Under the pieces are notes generated by a model. The model saw only the letters and a program-made list of their open reading frames with translations. It was not told where the DNA came from and did not search any database. Shown here one piece after another: positions 25,587-34,171 of a stretch of 64,000 bases of DNA (within the stretch, counting starts at the first letter, position 1; each line of letters starts with the position of its first letter). The DNA comes from Bacillota bacterium. Lineage in GTDB: Bacteria > Bacillota > Clostridia > Acetivibrionales > DSM-27016. The stretch lies in assembly GCA_023390115.1 (NCBI GenBank), contig JAEWDM010000024.1, forward strand, positions 62,001 through 126,000, in the 5' to 3' direction. Made by a program: the position numbers and the translations under genes.

Positions 25587-27776
25587 ATGAAATTAACAAT
25601 TCACGATAAAAAGTATTTTGGAATTGATAATTCATATGGATATCGCATAGATACGCCCGTTCAAATAAAGCTCATGTCAGGTAAAAGGCTGCATCTGCGT
25701 TATAATGCTGTAAATGAAACCGGCAGCACTATTGTGGCTGATGCTGAATTTAAAAGCCACCTTTACACCTTCAGAATAAGAGACATATACATTTACAGCT
25801 CACCTCAATGTATTGAGGTTTACAGGAAAATTGACGGCTTTTGTACAAATAATCCTGAAGGCGGCATAGACGGGATAAATATAGGCTTTGAATGCGGTAT
25901 AGATTATATTAAGCAGTCCCGATGGCGCTTTTGCTTACCTGCGGCTCACTACACCAGACCGGAAGAGATATCCGGCAGCAAGCTTTTTGCTTATATGGAA
26001 GACCGGCTTACAGCAAGCTTTGCTGCTTCCTTTAATCTTTCTGAAAAGAAGCTGTATACCCTGACTAAGTGTTCTCCCGCCAGGCGGACCGAGCGGCCCG
26101 AGCGCCGAAAAGGTCAGCCGGAGTATTTGCAAAGGACCGATATCAGCTCCTTGGGATACAGGCAAAGCAACCTCGGGGAGATATATCTTTTGTCCTTCTG
26201 GCCATATTATGAAGGGGAAAAAAGCGTTGCGCTGGATTCAAATATGACATCTGCAACTGCATATTTTCCGCTTGACGGAGAAAATATTCATACCGAAATG
26301 GTATACAGGCTGGAAATAAAGGATTATGAAAGCTATTCCGAAGGGTTATGTGAGACCTTTGCGCTTCTTGCAACGGATTTGGACAAAGACAGTCAACGGC
26401 TGGCAGAACTCTCCTTTTCCACGGAGGATTCCATAGAGTACCGGATAGCATCTTTAGGTATGACTTATAAGGAATTCGGTATTGACGGAGCCGGCTTCTT
26501 TTTCCACTTTGATCCCAGATATGGATATGGATCGCTGCCGTCCGGCTTTGGTACTTCTTTTAATAATATACCCCATGATTCATATGCCCATATTCTGGAA
26601 TACGGATTTACAGGACGTCAGATCAATGCCGCTTTAATTATGGCTCAGAACAAAGGAGAGGAATGGATAGGAAGGGGGATCAAGGTTGTCGATTTCTTTT
26701 TAGCAAAATGTATGACTGAAAACGGATGGCTTTACTCATTATATGATTTGGATCAAAACGCTCCGTTTTTTTCTTTCGGTGATCCGGACGCTCCGAAGCT
26801 CCATTATATTTCAAGAACCGCGGATAGAGGAAATTACCTTAGAACCATGGCCGAGCCCATGAATGATGTGCTGGAATGCTACCGTTGGTACAGAAAAAAT
26901 AATATTGAAAAGCCTGAATGGATTAAGCATATAATCAAATTCGCGAATTTTCTTGTGCGGGTGCAAAATGAAGACGGCTCATGGTACCGGGCGTATAAGC
27001 CGAATGGCTTAATGGCGGATACCGGGGGAGACGGACCTTTCAATGAGGCTGAAAGGGAGAAGGGGCAAAAAGCCGCTGCCGCGATACCTGTAATTTTTAT
27101 GTGCAATGTGATTAAAGAGCTTGTGAGCCAGGGGCTGGACAGCGGCGCTTATGAGCGGGCGGTGAAAAAGGCGGGAGACTATATTCTGGATAATTTTACG
27201 AATGAAGAGCATTACCAGGGAGGAACGCTGGACAATCCCAACATTGTAGACAAGGAGGCCTCACAGTACGTGATGGCGGGTTTATACCACCTGTATAGGC
27301 TCACGGGGAATATGGAATATTTGAAGGGTGCGGATAAAGCCGCAAGGATATTCGTTACCTGGAATTATATCTGGAATGCACCCATGGAGCCCGGTACCTA
27401 TTTATATAAAAAGGCATTCAGGACAAAGGGCTGCGGAGGAATCAATTCAATATGGGGAGGAGGTGTGGTGGATATATATTCCCTTTTTCATATTGAAGAG
27501 CTGTATCTTATCGGCAAGGAAATGAATAAAAGGTTTTATTGTAAAATGTCCGAGTGGATAAGTATCGGGACACAGCAGATTTTATCCTGTCCGCAGGATG
27601 ATATGGGCTTTGCAGGCGTTGGCATGCAGCCGGAAGGATTTGGTATCTGCAATCAGGGAATTGATGAAGGTATGATTTCAAAAGGGGATATATGGGGTAC
27701 TCTTGGCTGGATATACTCGGCGGGCATTTATGGAATAAAGAAGTATTTAAAGGCTAAAAATAATGATGAGAATTAG
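25587..27776 (+). CDS. Unrecognised 729-aa protein, probable (alpha/alpha)-barrel glycan-active enzyme
   Basis: I do not recognise a named family. The protein has no signal peptide or TM. The first 270 residues look beta-rich, and the C-terminal 450 are helical with recurrent aromatic and acidic segments (YGYGSLPSGFG, DNPNIVDKEASQYV, GCGGINSIWGGG, CNQGIDEG). That layout resembles the six-hairpin glycosidase superfamily, as in the GH127 enzyme at the other end of this locus. A short basic patch (RRTERPERRKG) near residue 170 breaks the beta domain. It opens an operon with a sugar ABC importer, eleven bases before the binding protein. Inference: a cytoplasmic glycoside hydrolase or lyase acting on the imported oligosaccharide. 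Confidence 0.65.
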   Translation: MKLTIHDKKYFGIDNSYGYRIDTPVQIKLMSGKRLHLRYNAVNETGSTIVADAEFKSHLYTFRIRDIYIYSSPQCIEVYRKIDGFCTNNPEGGIDGINIGFECGIDYIKQSRWRFCLPAAHYTRPEEISGSKLFAYMEDRLTASFAASFNLSEKKLYTLTKCSPARRTERPERRKGQPEYLQRTDISSLGYRQSNLGEIYLLSFWPYYEGEKSVALDSNMTSATAYFPLDGENIHTEMVYRLEIKDYESYSEGLCETFALLATDLDKDSQRLAELSFSTEDSIEYRIASLGMTYKEFGIDGAGFFFHFDPRYGYGSLPSGFGTSFNNIPHDSYAHILEYGFTGRQINAALIMAQNKGEEWIGRGIKVVDFFLAKCMTENGWLYSLYDLDQNAPFFSFGDPDAPKLHYISRTADRGNYLRTMAEPMNDVLECYRWYRKNNIEKPEWIKHIIKFANFLVRVQNEDGSWYRAYKPNGLMADTGGDGPFNEAEREKGQKAAAAIPVIFMCNVIKELVSQGLDSGAYERAVKKAGDYILDNFTNEEHYQGGTLDNPNIVDKEASQYVMAGLYHLYRLTGNMEYLKGADKAARIFVTWNYIWNAPMEPGTYLYKKAFRTKGCGGINSIWGGGVVDIYSLFHIEELYLIGKEMNKRFYCKMSEWISIGTQQILSCPQDDMGFAGVGMQPEGFGICNQGIDEGMISKGDIWGTLGWIYSAGIYGIKKYLKAKNNDEN

Positions 27777-27787
27777 GAGGAATTTTT

Positions 27788-29086
27788 ATGAAGAAGATAG
27801 TGAGCTTTATACTTGCTGTTTTAATGATGTCAATGACATTGGCTGCGTGCGGCACGGAAGCAGGCGAAAACCAGGATACAGGCAATGATCCGGCCGGGGC
27901 AGAGCAGAAAGCTGTCGAGCTGAGCATGTACCATAGCTGGAGCACCGATTCTGAGCGAGGAGCTGCATTAAATGAATTGATTGAGCAATTTAATAAGGAG
28001 CATGAAGGAAAGATTAGAATAAACGTTACCGTTAATCCCGACTTTCCGGCCTATCAGGAAAAGGTTAAAACCATGATAGCCACAGATACGACGCCTGATA
28101 TTTTTCACTATAATTTCAACCCGAATGACTTGTCGAGGCAGAAGTCGGGCAAATTGATGGATTTTACGCCATATATGGATGATGAGTGGGCTTCGAGGTT
28201 CGGTGAAGGTGATCTGGAAACGCTGACAATAGATGAACAGTTGACGTCAATTCCATTTGAAAAGGCAGGGGCTTTGATCTATTATAATAAGGCTTTGTTT
28301 GAAAAAGCAGGCATTAATGAGTTCCCGGATACCTGGGACGGCGTGCTGGATGCGTGCCGCAAGCTGAAGGAAAACGGCATTGCTCCGTTCTCATTATATA
28401 CTTCCGATGATGCATGGTACACTTGCAACCTTTTCACTTACCTGGCTGCAAGCTATGCCGGAACGGAGGCTCTTAACGCAGGCGGAAGCATTGACACTCC
28501 TGAAATGATTCAGGCGGCTTCCAAGCTGAGAGAATTTATGAACTATACTACCGGAGATGCTATTGGTGCAAACTACTCTGTAGCCATGAATAATTTCGCC
28601 TCTGAAAAAACTGCAATGGTTATTGACGGCCCGTGGCTGATAGGGTCCTTAAAAGAAATTTCGGACAAGGTTGCAATTGCATCTGCACCAACCTTCGGGG
28701 ACGGCAAGATTAAAGCCGGATTTACCGTAACTGATGCTCAGACACCCTGGGCGGCGGCAAAACAATCAGATCCGGAAAAGGAAAAGGCAATTGTGGAGTT
28801 TATGAAATTTATTACCTCTGAAGAGAGCACAAAGCAGTTGACACTTGACGGCTCGGTATTTCTGTCGGCAAAGCTGAACCTTACGGACGAGGAGATTGCA
28901 AACGTGGGAGGACTATTGGCAAATTATATTAATATTAATTCGGCATCTCCCGAAAGCACAGTCAATCTCCAGAGGAATCTGACGACCGTTGCCAATTCAA
29001 AATTACCGTCGTTACTGGAAAGCATGGCTTTGGATGTTGTTTCACCCGAAGAGTTTATAAAGCAGTTATCAAACGAAAATCAATAA
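27788..29086 (+). CDS. Sugar ABC transporter substrate-binding lipoprotein
   Basis: This 432-aa family 1 extracellular solute-binding protein has a signal peptide ending in the lipobox LAAC at about residue 21. The mature part carries the usual SBP features (MYHSWSTDSERG, then the FEKAGALIYYNKALFEKAG hinge block). AGGAGG precedes the ATG. It delivers an oligosaccharide to the two permeases downstream. No ATPase is encoded here, so a shared MsmX-type ATPase elsewhere is likely. Confidence 0.9.
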   Translation: MKKIVSFILAVLMMSMTLAACGTEAGENQDTGNDPAGAEQKAVELSMYHSWSTDSERGAALNELIEQFNKEHEGKIRINVTVNPDFPAYQEKVKTMIATDTTPDIFHYNFNPNDLSRQKSGKLMDFTPYMDDEWASRFGEGDLETLTIDEQLTSIPFEKAGALIYYNKALFEKAGINEFPDTWDGVLDACRKLKENGIAPFSLYTSDDAWYTCNLFTYLAASYAGTEALNAGGSIDTPEMIQAASKLREFMNYTTGDAIGANYSVAMNNFASEKTAMVIDGPWLIGSLKEISDKVAIASAPTFGDGKIKAGFTVTDAQTPWAAAKQSDPEKEKAIVEFMKFITSEESTKQLTLDGSVFLSAKLNLTDEEIANVGGLLANYININSASPESTVNLQRNLTTVANSKLPSLLESMALDVVSPEEFIKQLSNENQ

Positions 29087-29094
29087 AACGGATG

Positions 29095-29157
29095 TTACAG
29101 CGGGCTTGCGGGGGATGCTGACTTAAGTGGCCTTCATTCCCTGCAGCCGGCCTGTAA
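29095..29157 (+). promoter_or_regulatory. Intra-operon stem-loop between binding protein and permease
   Basis: TTACAG...GGCT and a GC-rich GGGGGATG arm on the left pair with CATTCCC and GCCGGCCTGTAA on the right, spanning most of the 92-base gap. Such stems commonly stabilise the upstream mRNA or attenuate the downstream genes, so that the binding protein outnumbers the permeases. Confidence 0.55.
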
Positions 29158-29178
29158 AGCCTTGAAAGGATTTTATAG

Positions 29179-30045
29179 ATGAAGAAGAGCCAACTGTTTT
29201 TTTATCTGGCGCCTGCGGTTATATTAACAGTTATATTTTTTCTGTTTCCTCTTGTATATCTGCTGAGCACCAGCTTTTTTAAATGGAATGGTCTGGACAG
29301 TATGCAGTTTGTAGCAATTGACAATTATAAATATATATTTTCCGATGCTGCTTTTAAAACCGCCTTTAAAAATACACTGGTGTGGATAGGCTCAGCACTG
29401 CTGCTGCACATCCCCTTTGGTATTGTGCTATCTCTTCTGTTAAACAGAAGGCCAAGGGGCTGGAAGCTTATGCGGGTGATGTTCTTTATCCCGAATGTAA
29501 TTTCCACTACTGCTATTGCGTTCTTATGGTATTTTATATATCATGTGGATGTGGGGCTGTTGAATAATGTATTAAAAGCAATCGGACTGGGGGCCCTGGC
29601 ACACCCATGGCTCAACAGCATTGATACGGCGCTGCTCAGCAGTCAGGTCCCGTTTATACTTTATGTGGGGCTGACGGTAATCATATTTTTAACCCAGCTT
29701 TCAACTATACCCCAGGAGCTGTATGAGGCGTCGGAAATAGACGGTGCGACAGGCCTGCAAAAGGATATTTATATTTCCATCCCTATGCTGAAGCCCGCCG
29801 TCATAACAAATATACTGCTAAATACCGCATTTTGCCTGAGAACCTTTGAATATCCCTTCCTGATGACTGGGGGAGGGCCTGCAAACAGTACTGCAAACCT
29901 GTCGCTTTATATTTATAAGGAAATGGTAAATGCCAACCGCTATGGAGTTTCCATGGTGGCGGGTGTCATTACAGTAATATTAGGGTTTATAATCATGATT
30001 TGTGTAAATCTGCTGCAAAGAGAGAGGAAGGGGGAAATCGGATGA
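29179..30045 (+). CDS. Sugar ABC transporter permease, MalF/UgpA type
   Basis: This 288-aa protein has six predicted TM segments and the ATPase-coupling EAA loop EASEIDGATGLQKDIYISIP. The first helix begins right after the N-terminal MKKSQ. It overlaps the second permease by four bases. Confidence 0.92.
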   Translation: MKKSQLFFYLAPAVILTVIFFLFPLVYLLSTSFFKWNGLDSMQFVAIDNYKYIFSDAAFKTAFKNTLVWIGSALLLHIPFGIVLSLLLNRRPRGWKLMRVMFFIPNVISTTAIAFLWYFIYHVDVGLLNNVLKAIGLGALAHPWLNSIDTALLSSQVPFILYVGLTVIIFLTQLSTIPQELYEASEIDGATGLQKDIYISIPMLKPAVITNILLNTAFCLRTFEYPFLMTGGGPANSTANLSLYIYKEMVNANRYGVSMVAGVITVILGFIIMICVNLLQRERKGEIG

Positions 30046-30872
30046 AGCATGAAAAACCATCTTTTGGAATGATGTGCATGTATATATTTTTGGTGCTGGT
30101 TCTGCTGGTCATGCTTATACCTTTTATATGGCTGATTATTTCCTCCTTCAGGCCCAATGCGGATTTATTCAATGCACCCTTTGAAATTCCGGGAAGCCTT
30201 TCCTTTGACAACTATATTCAGGTGCTTAAAAGCCATCCCATGTTTCTGTATTTCGGAAATACTGTGGCGGTTGCATTTATGGCAGCCGTTGTTAATATTA
30301 CGGTTTCAGTGGCGGCGTGCTATGCGTTAATGTATAAATTCCGCATTAAACCGATCATTGCATTTATATTTTATATAGGACTGTTTATACCTACAAATGC
30401 TTTTATGGTTCCTTACTACGTAATGGTTAATAAGGTTGGCTTGTATGATAATGTTATAGGACTGGCGCTGGTCTATGCCGGCGTCAACCTGCCGATGAGC
30501 CTTATGGTAATTAAGGCATTTATGGATACGATACCTGCCGAGCTGTTGGAGTCTGCCCGCATAGACGGGGCAACCTCCAGGCAGGTGCTTGTCAGAGTTG
30601 TTTTACCTGTTAGTGTCCCCAGTGTTGTAACGGCTTGCATATTTATAGTAATTAATTCATGGAATGAATTGCTGTTTGCAAATTTACTCAACCAGAGCGA
30701 CCATTCCAGAACAATTCAGGTGGCAATCCGTTCATTTTTAACTACCTTTGAAGCAAACTATGCATATGCTTTTGCAGCTATGGTGATATCTATCCTGCCT
30801 ACAGTGATAGTTTATGCGTTATTAACCGATAAGATTATCGGCGGTATGACAGCCGGTGCCGTAAAGGGATAG
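30042..30872 (+). CDS. Sugar ABC transporter permease, MalG type
   Basis: This 276-aa protein has six TM segments and the EAA loop ESARIDGATSRQVLVRVVLP. ATG 30042 forms an ATGA overlap with the first permease and has a good AGGGGG site. It pairs with that permease as the membrane channel for the imported sugar. Confidence 0.92.
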   Translation: MKHEKPSFGMMCMYIFLVLVLLVMLIPFIWLIISSFRPNADLFNAPFEIPGSLSFDNYIQVLKSHPMFLYFGNTVAVAFMAAVVNITVSVAACYALMYKFRIKPIIAFIFYIGLFIPTNAFMVPYYVMVNKVGLYDNVIGLALVYAGVNLPMSLMVIKAFMDTIPAELLESARIDGATSRQVLVRVVLPVSVPSVVTACIFIVINSWNELLFANLLNQSDHSRTIQVAIRSFLTTFEANYAYAFAAMVISILPTVIVYALLTDKIIGGMTAGAVKG

Positions 30873-30884
30873 GACGGTGAAGCC

Positions 30885-32423
30885 ATGAGGGCTATGATTG
30901 TGGAGGATGAGAATAATATAAGAGAAGGCATATCAAAGCTTATTGACTGGGAAGAGGAGGGGTTTGATACTCTAATTCTTTGCAGCTCGGCTATTGATGC
31001 ATTGGAGTATTTGGAAAAGGAGAAGGTTGAGCTTATCATTACCGACATCTTTATGCCTGTCATTTCGGGGTTGGAATTTGTCAGAATGGTGAGGAAAACA
31101 AAGCCCATGATAAAATTTGTGATTTTAACAGGGCATGAAAGATTTGAGCTTGCACAGGAAGCGGTCGAGCTGGGAGTCAGCAGGTATCTGCTTAAGCCCG
31201 TATTTCCTGACAAGCTCCTTGAGACCGTCCGGGGGATTAAAAAAGAGCTGCTTGAGCAAATTAAAATCAAGGATTGGATTACCATTGCCCAGCAAAGGCT
31301 GTCGGAATATATGCCGGTTGTTAAAAATCAGTTCTGGCATGATATTGTAAGCAACAGCATCTATGATATAAGCGAGATAAAAAACCGCGCGCGCATTGCA
31401 GAAGTATCAATCGATTATGAATATATGCTTTGCATTGCGGTTGGTATATTAAAAGGCGAGCTGTCTCTTACTACGCAGATCGCAATGCGCCAAATTGCAG
31501 ATGAAATATTTAAGGATTGCGTTGTCCATACTATGCCGTATGAAGGAATTGAAATGATAATAATAAATAAAAAAATTGCCGACAGCCGTCTGGAAATTCT
31601 GCACCGCTCCCTTGAGAAAAATTTAAAATTATCCGTATGCTTCGGAATAGGAAGCATATGCAGCAATATAAACGCCCTGTATCATTCTGCGGAAGGAGCG
31701 ATAGAAGCAGTAAAGACTGTCGGACTTACGCCGGGGAGCTTTATAATGAGATATGACGACATGTCATATCTTAAGGAAAACCGCAGGGAATACCCTTATG
31801 AAATGGAAAAAAAGATGCTGGATATGATGCGCTTCAGAGAAGAATTTGATAACCGGCTTTTAAAGAAATTTTTTGAAGAGATACTGCCGCCGAAGAATTC
31901 TTTAGAGGACTCAAAGCTAATGCTTCTGCAGTTTCTCGTACAGATCCACCGTCTTGCCAATGATTATTCTATAAAAACAATGGCCTTCTTCAGGAAAACA
32001 GAAAAGAGCATTGATGATTTTGAAAATATCGAATCCAGCTTCAAGGAAATGATTGAGCTAATTATAAAAGGAAAAAAGAGCATGCATCAGAGGCATGTAT
32101 CCGTTATGATTGAGCAAATCAAAAATATAATTCATAATGACTTTAAAAGCCCTGAACTGTCCGTAACATATTTAGCCGACAAATTAAGTGTGACGCCGAA
32201 TTACCTATCCAGAGTATTCAGTTGTGAGACAGGGCAGACATGTGTTGAGTATATAACCTCAATAAGGCTTGAGGCTGCAAAGGAAATGATTATCCACTCC
32301 GATATGAAAAGCTATGAAATTGCTTTTGAGGTGGGATATAATAATCCTGACTACTTCAGCGCCTTGTTTAAAAAACATGCCGGAGTATCTCCTAGGGAGT
32401 TCAGAGAAAGGGTGAAAAGGTGA
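30885..32423 (+). CDS. YesN-type response regulator (receiver + AraC HTH)
   Basis: This 512-aa protein has an N-terminal receiver with the phospho-acceptor Asp54 in ITDIFMP, a conserved Thr in ILTGHE and Lys in LLKPV, then a long middle domain (about 160-390), and two C-terminal AraC helix-turn-helices ending in PREFRERVKR. It overlaps the sensor kinase start. The pair sits directly after the importer genes and should activate this locus when the sugar is sensed. Confidence 0.9.
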   Translation: MRAMIVEDENNIREGISKLIDWEEEGFDTLILCSSAIDALEYLEKEKVELIITDIFMPVISGLEFVRMVRKTKPMIKFVILTGHERFELAQEAVELGVSRYLLKPVFPDKLLETVRGIKKELLEQIKIKDWITIAQQRLSEYMPVVKNQFWHDIVSNSIYDISEIKNRARIAEVSIDYEYMLCIAVGILKGELSLTTQIAMRQIADEIFKDCVVHTMPYEGIEMIIINKKIADSRLEILHRSLEKNLKLSVCFGIGSICSNINALYHSAEGAIEAVKTVGLTPGSFIMRYDDMSYLKENRREYPYEMEKKMLDMMRFREEFDNRLLKKFFEEILPPKNSLEDSKLMLLQFLVQIHRLANDYSIKTMAFFRKTEKSIDDFENIESSFKEMIELIIKGKKSMHQRHVSVMIEQIKNIIHNDFKSPELSVTYLADKLSVTPNYLSRVFSCETGQTCVEYITSIRLEAAKEMIIHSDMKSYEIAFEVGYNNPDYFSALFKKHAGVSPREFRERVKR

Positions 32424-34171
32424 AAAAGAGGCTTAAATCTGTCAAAAACCGTATTATGTCGATATTTATCACAGTTGTCGTTTTCCAGATAATTGTTACT
32501 GTTATTTTTACGGTTTATCATTTAAGGCCTCATATAGAAAGCGTTTATACCGAACATCTTAACAAAACTGCCGATACTCTTTTTTGGGAGCTTAACAATG
32601 TAAAGCAAAAGATTCAGAATTACTCGGTCAATATTATTGGAGATTCCCAAATACAAAATTTTTTAAAAAGAGCAAGCGGGAGTACGGCTGAAGATAATCC
32701 CTTGATGACAACGGAGCTGCGAAACAAAATATTGTCTTATACCGAATATGACAATATGATTAAGGGCATATTTCTAATAGACAACCATAACAGGATATAC
32801 AGCAATTCCGTAAATCAGCAAATCGCCCGGACGATAGAGGAAAAAGGCAGGCTGGCAGATGGTGCGAGGCCGTTGTGGTGTTCTGATATAGGGGATCAGG
32901 ATATTATAATGTACAGGATTGTCAACAACAATACCACTGATTTAAATCAAAAAATCGGTGCGCTTTGCATGGTTATTGACCGGAGAATTTTTACAGATAC
33001 CATCCAGCATTTCATATTGGAGCCAAATCAAAAGTACGTGATTGAAAGCTATGATAAATGCTTTAAAATGGGATGTGCCGACCAGATTGATCAAAATGCA
33101 TATCAAACGGGCCAATTCTTGAAAAAGCAGGATAGGTATATTTCGTATTTCAAGGATAATGAAAGCTGGTTTCTCCTTACATGGGTGGATAAAGAAACGG
33201 TTTATGCCCCGGTATATACAATATTAGAGATTATTTTTATAGAGATGTTTGCGCTTCTTGTAGTTACGGTTGGCTTGATTGCATTTCTTTCAGGAAGGAT
33301 TACCAGACCGATATTGGATCTCAGCATGGCTGCCAGAAAGATCGGACAGGGAAATGTGGGAATTGAGGTCGAGGTTAAAAGCCAGGACGAAATAGGGGAA
33401 CTGGCAGCCACTATTAACCATATGTCCAAACGGTTGAAAGAATTGATTGCTAAAATCAAGGACGATCAGGAAAAGCAGAGGCTTCTTGAGCTTAAAGCCA
33501 TGCAGTATCAGATTAATCCTCATTTCCTTTATAACACGCTGGATTCGATTAATATGTTTGCAAGGAAAAACAATGATTTAAAAAGCTCGGAGCTTGTAAT
33601 GGCGCTGACGAATTTTTTCCGCATAGGGCTGAGTCAGGGCCGGGAGTTTATTAAGATTAAGGACGAGGTCCAGTATGCTCTGTATTATATTCGTATTCAA
33701 AATATCCGGTTTCCTGATCAGATTGAATGGGAAATTAATATGCACGAGGAATTGGAGAACTTATATGTCATGAAATTTATACTGCAGCCTCTGGTAGAAA
33801 ACAGTATTAATCATGGGATCAGGAATGACGGAGGTAAAGGACGCATTATTATAAATGTCTTTAAGGAAAAGGAAGATATTGTATTTGAGATTATAGACAA
33901 TGGTATTGGCATTATGCCGGACAGGCTTGAAAGAATAAAGCAGGCTGTTGAAGAAGAGGAATGCGAGGAAAAGGACCTGCTAAAGGGCGGATTTGGAATG
34001 AGAAATGTCCATCAGAGGCTAAAGCTGTGCTATGGCGCAAAGAGCGGGCTTCAGATTGAGAGCTGGTGGGAGGAAGGTACTAAAATTACTATTCATATTC
34101 CAATAGGAAAGGCCAAGCAAATTATGAGGGAAGGGAAAAACATTGAGTCAAGAAAGAATGAAAGCAGTTGA
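32420..34171 (+). CDS. YesM-type sensor histidine kinase
   Basis: This 583-aa membrane kinase starts at a GTG that overlaps the previous stop. TM1 (about 14-34) and TM2 (about 270-292) enclose an extracellular sensor. A HAMP linker follows, then the His-kinase block with QINPHFLYNTLDS, and an ATPase domain with IDNGIGI and GGFGMRNVHQRL. It phosphorylates the adjacent YesN-type regulator. Its last 29 bases overlap the GH127 gene. Confidence 0.9.
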   Translation: MKKRLKSVKNRIMSIFITVVVFQIIVTVIFTVYHLRPHIESVYTEHLNKTADTLFWELNNVKQKIQNYSVNIIGDSQIQNFLKRASGSTAEDNPLMTTELRNKILSYTEYDNMIKGIFLIDNHNRIYSNSVNQQIARTIEEKGRLADGARPLWCSDIGDQDIIMYRIVNNNTTDLNQKIGALCMVIDRRIFTDTIQHFILEPNQKYVIESYDKCFKMGCADQIDQNAYQTGQFLKKQDRYISYFKDNESWFLLTWVDKETVYAPVYTILEIIFIEMFALLVVTVGLIAFLSGRITRPILDLSMAARKIGQGNVGIEVEVKSQDEIGELAATINHMSKRLKELIAKIKDDQEKQRLLELKAMQYQINPHFLYNTLDSINMFARKNNDLKSSELVMALTNFFRIGLSQGREFIKIKDEVQYALYYIRIQNIRFPDQIEWEINMHEELENLYVMKFILQPLVENSINHGIRNDGGKGRIIINVFKEKEDIVFEIIDNGIGIMPDRLERIKQAVEEEECEEKDLLKGGFGMRNVHQRLKLCYGAKSGLQIESWWEEGTKITIHIPIGKAKQIMREGKNIESRKNESS

